NCBI GenBank assembly: GCA_024220525.1
Contig: JAMYWO010000153.1
Location: 1 to 18,538, forward strand
DNA: 18,538 nt
From: Cochliopodium minus
Lineage: Eukaryota; Discosea; Himatismenida; Cochliopodiidae
Direction: 5' to 3'
The notes beneath the pieces are model-generated. The model worked only from the letters and a program-made list of their open reading frames with translations. It was not told the origin of the DNA and made no database searches. A program made the translations under genes and the position numbers. This document shows, piece by piece, positions 10,046 to 18,538 of the stretch (position 1 is the first letter of the stretch; each line of letters starts with the position of its first letter).

Positions 10046-10706
10046 TTAGAGGTAATTTCTCAAAACAGAAATAGCAAGATAGACATTGATGAAAAATCCA
10101 ACCAAATAAGTGAGTGCTCTCCATGGTTGAAGCTTGAAAAGAAAGGAGAAAGTATGAAGAATTCTAGCAAAAGTGAATCCATAGAAAAGAACTTTATTAT
10201 GTACATAAATAAAATAATTCAGTCAAAATATATTTATTTTTTTATATACCTTTAGCAATTGTCTCAGATGGATTTGTCAATGAATACAATAATCCCAATG
10301 TGAAGAATACATATAAATTTTCCATATCATTTGTACTAATTGATGTTATAAAATTTTTAATTTTTTTTATATTTGATGGTGGATATGGGATTTAATTTTA
10401 CTGGAGAGCATATGCATGATCAATGATTGGTTTTGCTTCTTCGATTCTTTTTTGGGCTCCCTCGCTAAGTTTTCTTCCCATATAATCTTCAGGATGTTTG
10501 AAAGATTTATATTTGAATCTCAATCTATATACAACAACAAGAAATGTTTATTTCATCGTGAAAGTTTTAAAAAAAATTAAATGAATCTACAATATTTCAA
10601 ATGTTTACCTTGTTACGTTCATTGATACGAAGAACATTTTCAATGATAATACTGCCGCACTTACAGCGAATGTTTTGAATGCTGGTATTTGTAATAAGTT
10701 GCTCAT
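10046..10706 (-). CDS. MAPEG-family membrane protein (microsomal GST-like)
   Basis: Small integral membrane protein of the MAPEG family (microsomal glutathione S-transferases and prostaglandin E synthase), expected in the ER or outer mitochondrial membrane as a glutathione-dependent enzyme. Minus-strand exons: 10706-10609, 10524-10402, 10335-10250, 10191-10046. They total 453 nt, 150 residues plus stop, matching the roughly 150-residue family length, and all junctions are GT-AG in phase. Family marks: an N-terminal hydrophobic helix (FKTFAVSAAVLSLKMFF), then a basic LRFKYKSFKHPED loop. H74-TNDMEN (74-80) corresponds to the RAHxNDLEN signature of MGST1-like proteins. A second helix is FFTLGLLYSL; FARILHTF (110-117) and LQPWRAL match the ARIxH and PxR motifs; a last helix ends at LRNYL. 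The substrate cannot be told from sequence. It lies inside the inverted-repeat cassette and converges with the Roco gene. Antisense open frames over it are shadows. Confidence 0.9.
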
Positions 10707-11102
10707 TTGTTTTTGTTTAAGATTTTTTTTATTTAAATTTTAAATTTAGAATTTTCATTTGATTTTGTTGATCCACCAATCATCCCCATTCTACTCTTTT
10801 ATAAATTTAAATATATTTTTTTATTTGGGATTTAATTTGAAAATGATCGTTATAAATTATAAAAATCTAATTTTTAAAAACCAAAAAAAAGATGTCAGAG
10901 ATAGATATAACAATTTTCATCTTGCTGAATTTTCTTTTCCAAAATAAATTTATATCCGCTCAAATAAAATTTCTGAAAGAAAAGAAAATATACAGATGTG
11001 TTTAAGCATTCTAAAATAACTTCTTTTTTAGCTTTAATTTTCTTTATATTTGTTGTTAATCATTAAATATTTGATTTGAATGAAGAATAAAAAAAAAAAA
11101 AA
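10707..11102. promoter_or_regulatory. Divergent intergenic region, MAPEG / Rab11-like
   Basis: About 396 bases between two start codons pointing away from each other, so both promoters should lie here. The sequence is AT-rich with mixed A and T runs, ending in an A-run of about 14 directly before the Rab11-like ATG. I recognise no specific factor site. A 62-codon frame at 10759-10947 has no recognisable content and I do not call it. Confidence 0.4.
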
Positions 11103-12932
11103 ATGAAAGAGAAAGAAGTAGATAAATACGATAATTTGTTCAAAATTATTTTGATTGGTAAATTATGAATTCTAATTGATTAATTTTTGTAATATTCTTT
11201 GATCAAAAGGTGATTCAGCAGTTGGAAAAAGTAATTTATTGACAAGATTCACCCAAGATGAATTTTCATTGGGTAAAAAAACTTTGGAAACTTATTATAA
11301 GTAACCAATAAAATATTACATTGGAAATTTCTGGACTATTTCTTTTAATATACATAAATATCTCCCATGAAAAAAGATATCAAATTATAAAGTATTGAAA
11401 TTCATAAATGTATTCATTAGCACAATGATAATTGATATTCATTGAATAAAGAATTATTTGACTTTAATACAATAACTCATTATAATTAAAAATAAGATCC
11501 TAATTCTTCAATATTTCCAATCTTATCAATTACTTTATTGTTCAAATTTTTTATTTCCTTAACATTTTCCAAATTATAAATATATTTTAGAAAGCAAAAC
11601 TACAGTGGGAGTAGAATTCGCCACCAAATCATTGATGATCGATAATAAACAGATAAAAGCACAAATATGGGATACAGGTTTGTTTTATTGAAACAAATAT
11701 AGAAAACATCTTTAAAAATATAAAAAATTATGATAATAATTATCTCTTCTTTCAATTTAGGTGAATATGTTTCGGAGATTTAATTTTATTACTCAATTAA
11801 TTAACTGATCATTTTCAAAAAAAAAAAATTTAAATAAATCAAAGCTGGACAGGTAAATATCCTTTTTTTTTTTATTATCTTACAAACTTTTTGTATCTAT
11901 ACCTTAAAAAAATGAAATTTCATAATTTATGAGGTGTTTGTGAATTGATTTTATTTTTTTTATTTGTTTTTTGTTTTTTGTTGATTTTTTTTTTTTTCAT
12001 TTTTATAAAATTGTAGGAAAGATTCCAGTCGATCACACAACAACATTACAGAGGATCTCTAGGAGCGTTGATAGGTAAAAAAAAAAATTTTAAAAAATTT
12101 TATCATTTTTTTAATTTTTATTTAATTTAAAAATTTTTATTATAATTAATTTTTTCATCATTAATTTTTTGTTTTATTTTATTAATTTTACTTGGATAGT
12201 ATACGATATAACTAAGAGAACCACCTATGAGCACGTATCGGGTTGGCTCGACAAGCTCCACCAATACTCTGGCACCTCTCCCGAAAATTTGTCTGTCATG
12301 TTGGTCGGAAATAAAAGCGATTTAAGCAATTTGAGGAGTGTCTCAATGGAAGAGGTAAAAAAATTATTAAACAAAAAAAAATTTTAAAATTAAAAAAAAA
12401 TTTAAATTGAATAAAATTCATATAAAAAATTAAATAAAATATGAAATCAATTTTTTAAAATAAAATCAAAATAATTATAGATTCATTTGAAAAATAATTC
12501 ATTTTGAAAATAAATAAAATTAAAAAAATTAAAAAAATTAAAAAATCTTTTCATTGACCAAAAACATCTTTCAACAAAATAATAAAGGCAAAAAAATTTG
12601 CAGAAAATAACGATCTATTATTTGTTGAAACCTCCGCTTTAGAAGCTGCCAATGTTGATGAAGCATTCCTTCAACTCATCGAAAGGTAAAAAAAAAATTA
12701 TTTTAATTGGAGGAAATTATTTTTTTTAATAGAGGAGAATTTTCAATTAATTATTTTTTATTTCATTTATTTTCAATAAAAAATTAGAATTTATGAGACT
12801 CATTCAACCAGAGACAGTGTTGATGATGACAAGGGAAATAGCAGTGGGAAAGAGGATTTGAGTACTTCTGGCGAAAAAGTTAATTTGGATGATTCTGTGC
12901 AGGATCAAAACAACAAATCTTGCAATTGTTAA
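11103..12932 (+). CDS. Rab11-like small GTPase
   Basis: Small GTPase of the Rab11 type, which acts on recycling endosomes and secretory carriers. Exons: 11103-11157, 11210-11272, 11591-11677, 11845-11852, 12017-12074, 12200-12354, 12588-12685, 12788-12932. They total 669 nt, 222 residues plus stop, all GT-AG and in phase. P-loop GDSAVGKS (19-26), switch I TTVGVEF (43-49), WDTAGQERF with catalytic Q71, NKSD (128-131), ETSAL (156-160), and a C-terminal CNC (220-222) for double geranylgeranylation. The stretch [15 protein letters not shown] is strongly Rab11-like. The variable tail from about residue 178 is acidic and Ser-rich. The fourth exon is only 8 nt and encodes the last two bases of A69 plus G70 and Q71. 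The second intron is 318 nt of AT-rich sequence with nothing recognisable. It lies inside the cassette, and its stop is 92 bases from the stop of the convergent CHORD-like gene. Confidence 0.93.
11845..11852 (+). other. 8-nt micro-exon of the Rab11-like gene
   Basis: CTGGACAG, preceded by AAAG and followed by GTAAAT. Joined to the G at 11677 it gives GCT GGA CAG, the Ala-Gly-Gln of the DTAGQ switch II motif, and the next exon begins exactly at Glu72. Without it the frame is lost and the catalytic Gln disappears. The total length then divides by three and every downstream Rab motif is in frame, which supports the call. Confidence 0.85.
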
Positions 12933-13024
12933 ATATTTCAAATAAAATAAAATTTAAATAAATAATTTTTTTTTTAATTTTATTTATTTTTTCAATCTTT
13001 AATTTATACAAAAATTTTTTTTTC

Positions 13025-13647
13025 TCAGTATCTTATGTATCCCATCCAATTCTTTTCATCATCAACCGATATTCCCAATTTCCTTTTCTAAGAAAAGGAT
13101 TTAAAGTATTCAAAATTTAATGTTATTTTAAAAGGGATAGAAAAAAAAAACTATTTGAAAGAAAGATTTTTACCAAGTTTGAGGGTAATCTTCTAAAGTC
13201 CCAATAATGAAATATTTTATTTTTTTTAATGTAGTTCAGGCCTTTTTTTATTTTATTTTTTATTTAAATTAAAATTAGAAATTTCAAAAAGATTTTTTTT
13301 TTTTTTTTCACATTTATATTGTAATGAATTTGGATCCAATCCTCTCGAATGTTCTCCTTCATAACATCCCTTTGAATTAAAATCTATATCTCCACAACAG
13401 CTCCAATCTTTTTTATATTTCAAATTTCCATCTACTGAATATTCCTTTTTTAATTGTAAATGTCAAGATTAGAATTATTTTGTCAATGAGTTTCAATTTG
13501 ATATTAGGCTCAAATTTTTAATTTCCTCTTTATATTTTTTACATATACTCCTGTATGTCTTGTACATTTCCCTTCTGTGGTTCCCCATTCATAAAATTTT
13601 TTGGAACAATATTCGCAATTCACTTCTTCATTCAAATAAGACATCAT
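13025..13647 (-). CDS. Small CHORD-like zinc-binding protein
   Basis: Minus-strand exons 13647-13543 and 13444-13312 are well supported. Exons 13241-13174 and 13087-13025 complete a 369-nt frame (122 residues) but are less certain. Likely zinc ligands: C11, C14 (CEYC), C28 and H31 (CTRHTG), then WSCC (C51, C52) and GCYEGEH (C62, H67). The order C-x2-C, C-x2-H, W-x-CC, GC-x4-H resembles the CHORD module of co-chaperone-type proteins, where paired zinc ions hold a protein-binding fold. The spacing of the first pair differs (classical CHORD has a longer gap), so it is a relative, not a typical member. The last 45 residues are basic and aromatic without a known motif. Start: two adjacent ATGs after an A-run; the first is used here. 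The start and promoter lie in the right inverted-repeat arm, that is, in sequence equal to the Roco 3' flank. No function beyond zinc binding can be claimed. Confidence 0.7.
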
Positions 13648-14410
13648 TTTTTTTTTATTTAATCAAATAAACAAAATTTATAAAAGTCACAAAAACCAGA
13701 AGTAAATTCTTGACAAATGATTTGTTATGAGGAAGAAATAATTTTTTGAAATTTAATATTATTAAATAAAAAACAAAATTTTCAAATCATTTGAGAATTT
13801 TCGAGATCTTTTTTTTTTTCCTTCAACATCTCGATTTCATTGTTTTTCTCTTCTATGATCCGATCTCTCTCGAGAATCTTGTGATCTTTTTCACTAATCT
13901 CTTTATTCATAATCTCAATTTTCAATTTGTGAATGGAATCATTGTTATCGGATACCTCCTCCTTTTTGGTGATATAAGTTTTAACGAGATGAACATGTTC
14001 TTCTTTAACATTGAGTTCATTTTTATAAAATTCTTCTTTTTCTCTGAAGAGGATCTCTTTCTCAGAAAGCTGTTGTTTGTAATACTCAATCAAATCTTGA
14101 GAAACCTTCTCCCTTTCTTCCCACTCTTGTTTCATCAACTTGAAAAGTCTCTTTTTTTCTTTCAACTTGTTTTTGTATTCTTTCTTTTTTTTAATTTGAT
14201 CCTCTTTTTGTTTCAAAGTTTCTTTGTATTTCTCTTCAAAGTTTTTTTGTTCAAAATTTAAATTGTTATTGATTGTTTCATTATTTGTAATTGGATCGTT
14301 CTCCTTTGATTCTTTCTTTTCAACAATAGATAAATCATCTTTTAATCTTCTTTTCCATCATCTTTTTCAAAAATTTTTATATCATTTTCTTTTTTTTTAT
14401 AAAGAGGAGA
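13610..14410 (-). repeat. Right arm of the long inverted repeat
   Basis: Reverse complement of 9119-9922. The core 13662-14330 is identical to 9200-9868 in my reading, and it covers coding sequence, the stop codon and 130 bases of flank. Toward 14410 the match weakens: a one-base deletion and several substitutions near 14331-14350, then more changes. Toward 13610 there are a few differences. Between the identical cores lie 3793 bases. I saw no transposase, terminal inverted motif or target-site duplication that would make this a transposon. Confidence 0.92.
13783..14410 (-). pseudogene. Decayed 3' fragment of a Roco coiled-coil tail
   Basis: Read on the minus strand, this reproduces the final roughly 156 residues of the Roco protein, with the stop codon at 13785-13783, and no kinase, COR or Roc upstream. 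Farther upstream the copy stays recognisable (SPLYKKKENDIKIFEKDD against SPLHKNNENDIKIFEKDD), but a one-base deletion near 14341 breaks the frame. Homology is lost near 14410. It has no start codon matching a known gene and is best read as a non-coding duplicate. The plus-strand frame across it (13791-14261) is a Phe-rich shadow. Confidence 0.85.
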
Positions 14411-14521
14411 GAAGTATTCATTCTTTAAATTCTACTTCTTCGTCCCAATCTTTTTTAAAACATTGTCGTATTTTTAATTTATAAAAATTGAAGGAAAAAT
14501 AAAATAAAAAATATTGAGAAA
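14411..14521. other. Upstream region of the TLC-domain gene
   Basis: This short stretch lies between the fading edge of the right inverted-repeat arm and the TLC-gene ATG. It must contain the TLC gene's leader and part of its promoter, with an A-rich run directly before the start. Weakly Roco-like minus-strand words can be imagined up to about 14480, but I do not trust them. Confidence 0.35.
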
Positions 14522-15710
14522 ATGATTATTCCTTCATCACAGTTACTCGCATTTGAAAATTATTCATTTGTTGCATTCGTCTCTGTATTATATGGCCTCG
14601 TCCATTTCTTATCCTCCAAATTTCTCCCACCCCACATCCCCTCCTATCATACATTCAAGCCACACAATCAAAAAGCTTTTTCTGAGCGAATCACCTCTAT
14701 CATCAACTTGATGATAGTTCTATCCTTCTCAATGCATGGAATGTTATATGATATAGAATCAAGAAAAGATTTAATCTTCGGCCATTCCAAGACAAGCTTG
14801 ATGATGATGAGGATCACGGCGGGTTATTTTTTGTATGATATCGTTATGATCTTCGTTACTCTTGATAGGAAAGATCCTAGGGCTCTTAAATCTTCGATAG
14901 GATTCATAATCCATGGCTTTGCTTGTTTCTTTGTATATTATTTGGGATGTGTAAGAAAATATTTTTTCAAAAATACTTCATATCGAACATCATGAGATAT
15001 TTCATATTCCCTTTATAAAAAAAGGTTAAATAAAAACTTGTTCAAGTTTTTATACAGAATATATAATCGAGAATTAACAAAAATTCATCAAAGCTAAGAG
15101 ATATTTTATGTATTAAGAAATAATCCCGTACAAAAATTAACCAATTTGATGGCTTTAATGAATAATGGCCTTTTTAAAATTTTATATTTATTGAAGGTTA
15201 ACAAGATAAACAGAATTTTATCAATCACTTGATTGAACAAGCTTAATTAAAGCTCATATTAAATAATTTTTTTTAATAATCAAGAAATTTCATAGAAACA
15301 TTAAAATCTTTTTTAAAAAAATTAAAAACATAATTCTTTTTACTGAATAGTATCCAATTTTCAATTTTTTCGGTTATGTCTTTCTCATGTACGAAGTCTC
15401 TACCGTCTTCCTCAACGTTCACTGGTTCATGAAGGTCTACAAAGCAGAATCTTCTCTCTTAGGAAAAGTTAATGGAATTTTTTTGATTTTATCTTTTTTT
15501 GCTTTCAGATTGGTCTACGGAAATTACCAAAGCTTCATCTTTTTCAGAGAAGTTTACAATGCTTTCAGCAAAGTTTCTTTTGAAGTCAAGATTATTTTTT
15601 GCATTTATGGGAGTGGGAACATTGCTTTGAATTCTCTCAATTTTTATTGGTTTTATAAGATCATAAAGACTTTGTTTGTTAATGAAAAAGATAAAAAAAA
15701 AGATAAATAA
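14522..15710 (+). CDS. TLC-domain multi-pass membrane protein (TLCD4-like)
   Basis: Membrane protein of the TRAM-LAG1-CLN8 (TLC) superfamily, probably in the ER. Ceramide synthases and lipid-regulating TLCD proteins share this fold. Two exons, 14522-14950 and 15351-15710, joined in phase 0, give 262 residues, the size of TLCD4/TMEM56-type proteins. Several hydrophobic helices are visible: about 12-30, 58-75, the GYFLYDIVMIF region, IGFIIHGFACFFVYYLG, YPIFNFFGYVFLMYEVS, NGIFLILSFFAFRLVYG, IIFCIYGSGNIALNSL. MYEVSTVFLNVHWF matches the E-x-S-T-x-F-x-N-x-x-W signature of the family. No ceramide-synthase homeobox or His-Asp pair is seen, so acyltransferase activity is not supported. The C-terminus KKDK fits a KKxx ER-retrieval signal. 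The single intron (400 nt, 14951-15350) is AT-rich with nothing recognisable. The stop is about 100 bases from the stop of the convergent WD40 gene. Confidence 0.88.
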
Positions 15711-15811
15711 AAAAAATATAATTAAATACAATTTAAAATGGAAAAAACAAAAAAATTCTTCAAGCTCTCAAAATTTATTAAGGAGTTAATCCAATTTTAT
15801 GCTTTTGGAAG

Positions 15812-18379
15812 TCAATTAGGTTTAGTTACGTGAACTTTCCAAATGATGATGGTTTTGTCGAAACTTGCGCTCGCAATGATGTCAGGTCTGTTGGGATTAT
15901 AAACCAAAGATCTCACCGAGGAAGTATGTCCCTCAAGTTTCCCTACAAAAAATAAATTAAAATAAAAAAAAATTCAAAAAAAATAAAAATAAAATAAAAA
16001 AAAACATGTATTACCAACAGGAGCATTTTTGTTTACATCCCAAATGATAATAGTCTTGTCAGAACTTCCACTGGCAAGTTCGTTGTCGTCAATGGGGTTG
16101 TAAGCGATACAGTTGACGTAACCAGAATGTCCCTCCAACTTTCTCACCATCATTTTGCGGAAATGTCCCAAATCGCCACTGTATTGTCCCAACTTGCACT
16201 GGCTATCTCGTTCTATAATAAAAATAATATTAATTTTAAGTTTAAATTTTTTATTATTTTTTCATTTTTTTAAAAAAAAAGGTACCTTGTTTTTAGGGTT
16301 GTAAGCCACACAGTAGACATATCCATTATGCCCTTCAATTTTTGATCTTTTTTCTTTTATGAGTCCCACAATATGATCACTTTTTTTCAAATTTTAAATG
16401 TATTTTTATTTTCTTATTTTTAATTTTATTTTTTTGATTTTTATAATCATTTTATTTTTTTTTATTTTATCTTATTTTTATTTTATTTTTTAATTTTATA
16501 TCATTTTTTATTTTATTTATTTTTTTATTTTATTTTTTTGATTTTTTTATTTGTCAGAACCACCACTCGCAATTTCGTTTTCGTTGTTAGGATTGTAGGC
16601 AGCAGTTAACATAACCAGTGTGTCCCTCAATCTCTTTTTTATTTCTCCGAAAGAGTGTCCCACACGATAACCGTTTTATCGGTACTTCCACTCGCTATGT
16701 TCAACAAATAAATAAAATAAAAAATTAAAAATAAATTTAAATTAATTCAAAAAATTCTTGAAAAATTTTAAAATTAATGATAAGAAAAAGAAAAATTGAA
16801 AAATTAAAATTTAAAAAATATAAATAAAATTTATATTAAAATTAATATTAAAAAATAAAAGTAATAAAAAAATAATGATCATGACAATTCAAAATATAAA
16901 ATCAAATTTTAGATTTATTTTTGAGATAAATTTTAAATTTTAATTTTTTTTATCAATTTTTTTAATTTTTTTTATCTTTAATTATTTTTTGGACATTTTT
17001 TTGTATTTTCAATTTCATTCCTGTTTTTGGGATTGTATGCCAAAAGAGACAGGACCACTGTGTCCAACCATCTCCACTTTCTCGTTTCCGTTACTAAGAT
17101 CCCAAAGTAATATTTTGTTGTCCTGATATTATCAAAAAAATAATAAATTTTAAAAACAAATTTTATTAAAAAAATAAAAAATTTGACAAATAAAAAAATT
17201 TGATAAATTTTATTAAAAAATTTAAAAAAAATTATTAACCCACTCAAAAAAAAATAAAAAATTTTGATGAAAAAAATAAAAAGTGGAAATAAAAAGTGGA
17301 AATAAATAAAAATTAATAAATTAAATAATAATAAAATAAATTATAAAAAAAAAATAAAAAAAAATTTTAAAAAAAAAGAAAAAATAAAAATTCTAAAAAA
17401 AAAATTTAATCTACCTAATAAATAAAAAAATTATGAAAAATTAAAAAAAAGTTTAAAAATTATTAACCCATCCTCCACTTGATACTTCTTTGGGGTTGTT
17501 GGGGTTGAAACAGACGGAGGAGACATAATCAGTGTGAGACTCGAGTTTGATGTAAGGCTGGTTTTTATTTATGTCCCATATTATCAAACTTTTGTCTTCA
17601 CTTCCACTAACTTATACAAAAAAAAATAAAAAAATATAAAATTTAAAAATAAAAAATAAAAAATAAAAAATTTAAGAAAATAAAAAAATAAAATAAAAAT
17701 AAAATAAATAAAAATGTAATAAATAAAAAAATAAAAATAAAGTATAAAAATTGAAATAAATAATAAATGAATAAAAAGAAAAATAAAAAATAAAAAATAA
17801 AAAATTTAAGAAAATAAAAAATAAAATAAAAATAAAATAAATAAAAATATTTAAGAAAATAAAAAAATAAAAAAAATAAAAAATAAAAAAATAAAATAAA
17901 TAAAAATAGAATACAAAATAAAAAATAATTTTTTTATTTATTTCTGTACCAACTTCATTTTCATTATGAGGGTGGTATGAGATAGAGTTAACTTCATTAT
18001 TGTGTCCCACAAGAGTTTTTACAATTTCCCTTTTGAAAGCTTTTTTTTTTTTATAATTTGAAAATAAAAAAAATAAAAAAAATAAAAAAAATTTTGAATA
18101 TAGAAAAAAATAAAAAATATTTAAAATTGAAAAAAAAAATGAAAATAAAAAATTTTTTTTGAAGATTGATTGGAAAAAATTTACTTGATAACCCTTTTGA
18201 TCTCATTCTGTTATAGGCTTTTCTTGAGCTACTTATAATTGCTTTTCCAAAAGAAAAAAAAAAATTATTAAAAAAAAAAAAAAAGATTTAATTTTTTTTT
18301 TTTTGAATTTATAAAGTTTAATTATTTTTTTTAAAATTTTACGATATTCCTTTGTTGATTGTGGAGACAAAAATAAATG
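15812..18379 (-). CDS. WD40-repeat protein, 5'-partial, with frame breaks
   Basis: Seven WD40 repeats, enough for one complete beta-propeller, in a protein whose N-terminus runs off the window; propellers of this type are protein-binding platforms. Minus-strand exons: 18379-18343 and 18241-18185 (tentative lead-in), 18039-17950, 17610-17468, 17122 to about 17010, 16694 to about 16552, 16379-16286, 16212-16015, 15942-15812. Each repeat has a GH (SH in one repeat) start and WD-type end: LVGHNNEV to IIWDI, LESHTDYV to LLWDL, VGHSGPV to IVWDT, IEGHTGYV to LWD, IEGHNGYV to AIWDI, LEGHSGYV to IIWDV, LEGHTSSV to IIWKV. A recurrent YNPxNxNEIASGS segment makes them unusually alike. Exons to 17468 join cleanly. 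In repeats 3 to 6 five one-base frame breaks are needed (about 17042, 16635-16646, 16600, 16360-16367, 16152) and two expected GT donors are not visible. No partner or pathway can be named. Confidence 0.75.
17615..17940 (-). repeat. A-rich simple repeat filling a WD40-gene intron
   Basis: Between the AG acceptor read at 17612-17611 and the GTACAG donor at 17949 (minus strand), the plus strand is almost pure A with regular T (AAAATAAA units). This equals the TTTTTA-type repeat on the transcribed sense strand. A 112-codon Phe/Tyr-rich minus-strand frame here is only this intron read through. Confidence 0.85.
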
Positions 18380-18414
18380 CTAAGAAAAACAAAGAAGAAA
18401 AAAATTTACGATGT

Positions 18415-18538
18415 GTTCCTATGAAAAAAAATTGAAGAAAAAAAAAAATTAAAAAAATGAAAAAATTAAAAAAATAAAAAAATAAAAAAATAAAAAAATA
18501 AAAAAATAAAAAAATAAAAAAATAAAAAAATAAAAAAA
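18415..18538 (-). repeat. TAAAAAAA repeat at the window end
   Basis: The last hundred bases are A-rich and settle into regular units of T followed by seven A. On the minus strand this is the same T-rich sequence that fills the WD40-gene introns, so it fits an upstream intron or leader of that gene. An AG (18408-18407 on the minus strand) precedes a possible 9-nt exon just inside, which I cannot confirm. Confidence 0.6.

Noticed and set aside
10037-10255. Plus-strand frame of 72 codons with acidic residues
   Set aside because: The minus strand here encodes exon 4 of MAPEG with conserved motifs and exact phase; the plus frame is its shadow.
11759-11785. Possible alternative Rab11 exon after TTTCAATTTAG
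   Set aside because: It would give a few residues and then a stop, and does not supply the AGQ motif. The 8-nt exon restores the full Rab sequence.
9119-14410. Inverted repeat as a transposon or foldback element
   Set aside because: The arms are pieces of host genes; no transposase, terminal motif or target-site duplication was seen.
14420-14490. Continuation of Roco or kinase homology toward the TLC gene (CFKKDWDEEVEF on the minus strand)
   Set aside because: Only vague similarity, frames inconsistent; not separable from chance in this composition.
1-18538. tRNA, rRNA, CRISPR, operon or ribosome-binding-site signals
   Set aside because: None found by reading both strands; the genome is intron-bearing eukaryotic DNA, where bacterial signals are not expected.

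Overview
The window is strongly AT-rich eukaryotic nuclear DNA. Genes are broken by many short GT-AG introns, exons are recognisable by conserved domains, and introns are T-rich on the sense strand, often collapsing into TTTTTA-type simple repeat. Gene content (RhoGAP-RasGEF protein, Roco kinase, Rab11-like GTPase, MAPEG and TLC membrane proteins) suggests a free-living amoeboid or flagellate protist. I cannot name the species. No bacterial, organellar or viral gene was seen.

Layout. 1-2870 (+): 3' part of a RhoGAP-RasGEF gene whose middle exons carry a cluster of frame breaks. 3185-9748 (+): a 13-exon gene, spliced by eye to exactly 1886 codons including the stop, for a seven-bladed RCC1-like propeller, Roc GTPase, COR, zinc ribbon, protein kinase and coiled-coil tail. 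10046-10706 (-): a four-exon MAPEG / microsomal glutathione transferase-like protein (150 aa). 11103-12932 (+): a Rab11-like GTPase (222 aa) whose catalytic Ala-Gly-Gln is encoded by an 8-nt micro-exon. 13025-13647 (-): a small CHORD-like zinc-binding protein (about 122 aa). 14522-15710 (+): a two-exon TLC-domain protein (262 aa). 15812 to about 18379 (-): a seven-repeat WD40 protein, 5'-incomplete and again with frame breaks. Both window ends lie in low-complexity sequence of the kind that fills introns here.

The most unusual structure is an inverted repeat. The 3' end and downstream flank of the Roco gene (about 9119-9922) recur in reverse orientation at about 13610-14410. A 669-base core (9200-9868 against 13662-14330) reads as identical while both edges have diverged. 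The arms enclose a 3.8-kb cassette with the MAPEG, Rab11-like and CHORD-like genes. The left arm ends 12 codons into a copy of the CHORD-like gene, and the right arm is a decayed Roco 3' end. Roco followed by CHORD was therefore probably the ancestral order, and recombination between the arms would flip the cassette without breaking any gene.

Several genes point to small-GTPase signalling (RhoGAP/RasGEF, Roc-COR kinase, Rab11) and two to endomembranes (MAPEG, TLC), but nothing shows that they act together. Frame breaks are concentrated in exons next to the long simple-sequence introns of the RasGEF and WD40 genes, while about 9 kb between them is clean. That pattern looks more like residual consensus errors than biological decay, but the sequence alone cannot settle it.
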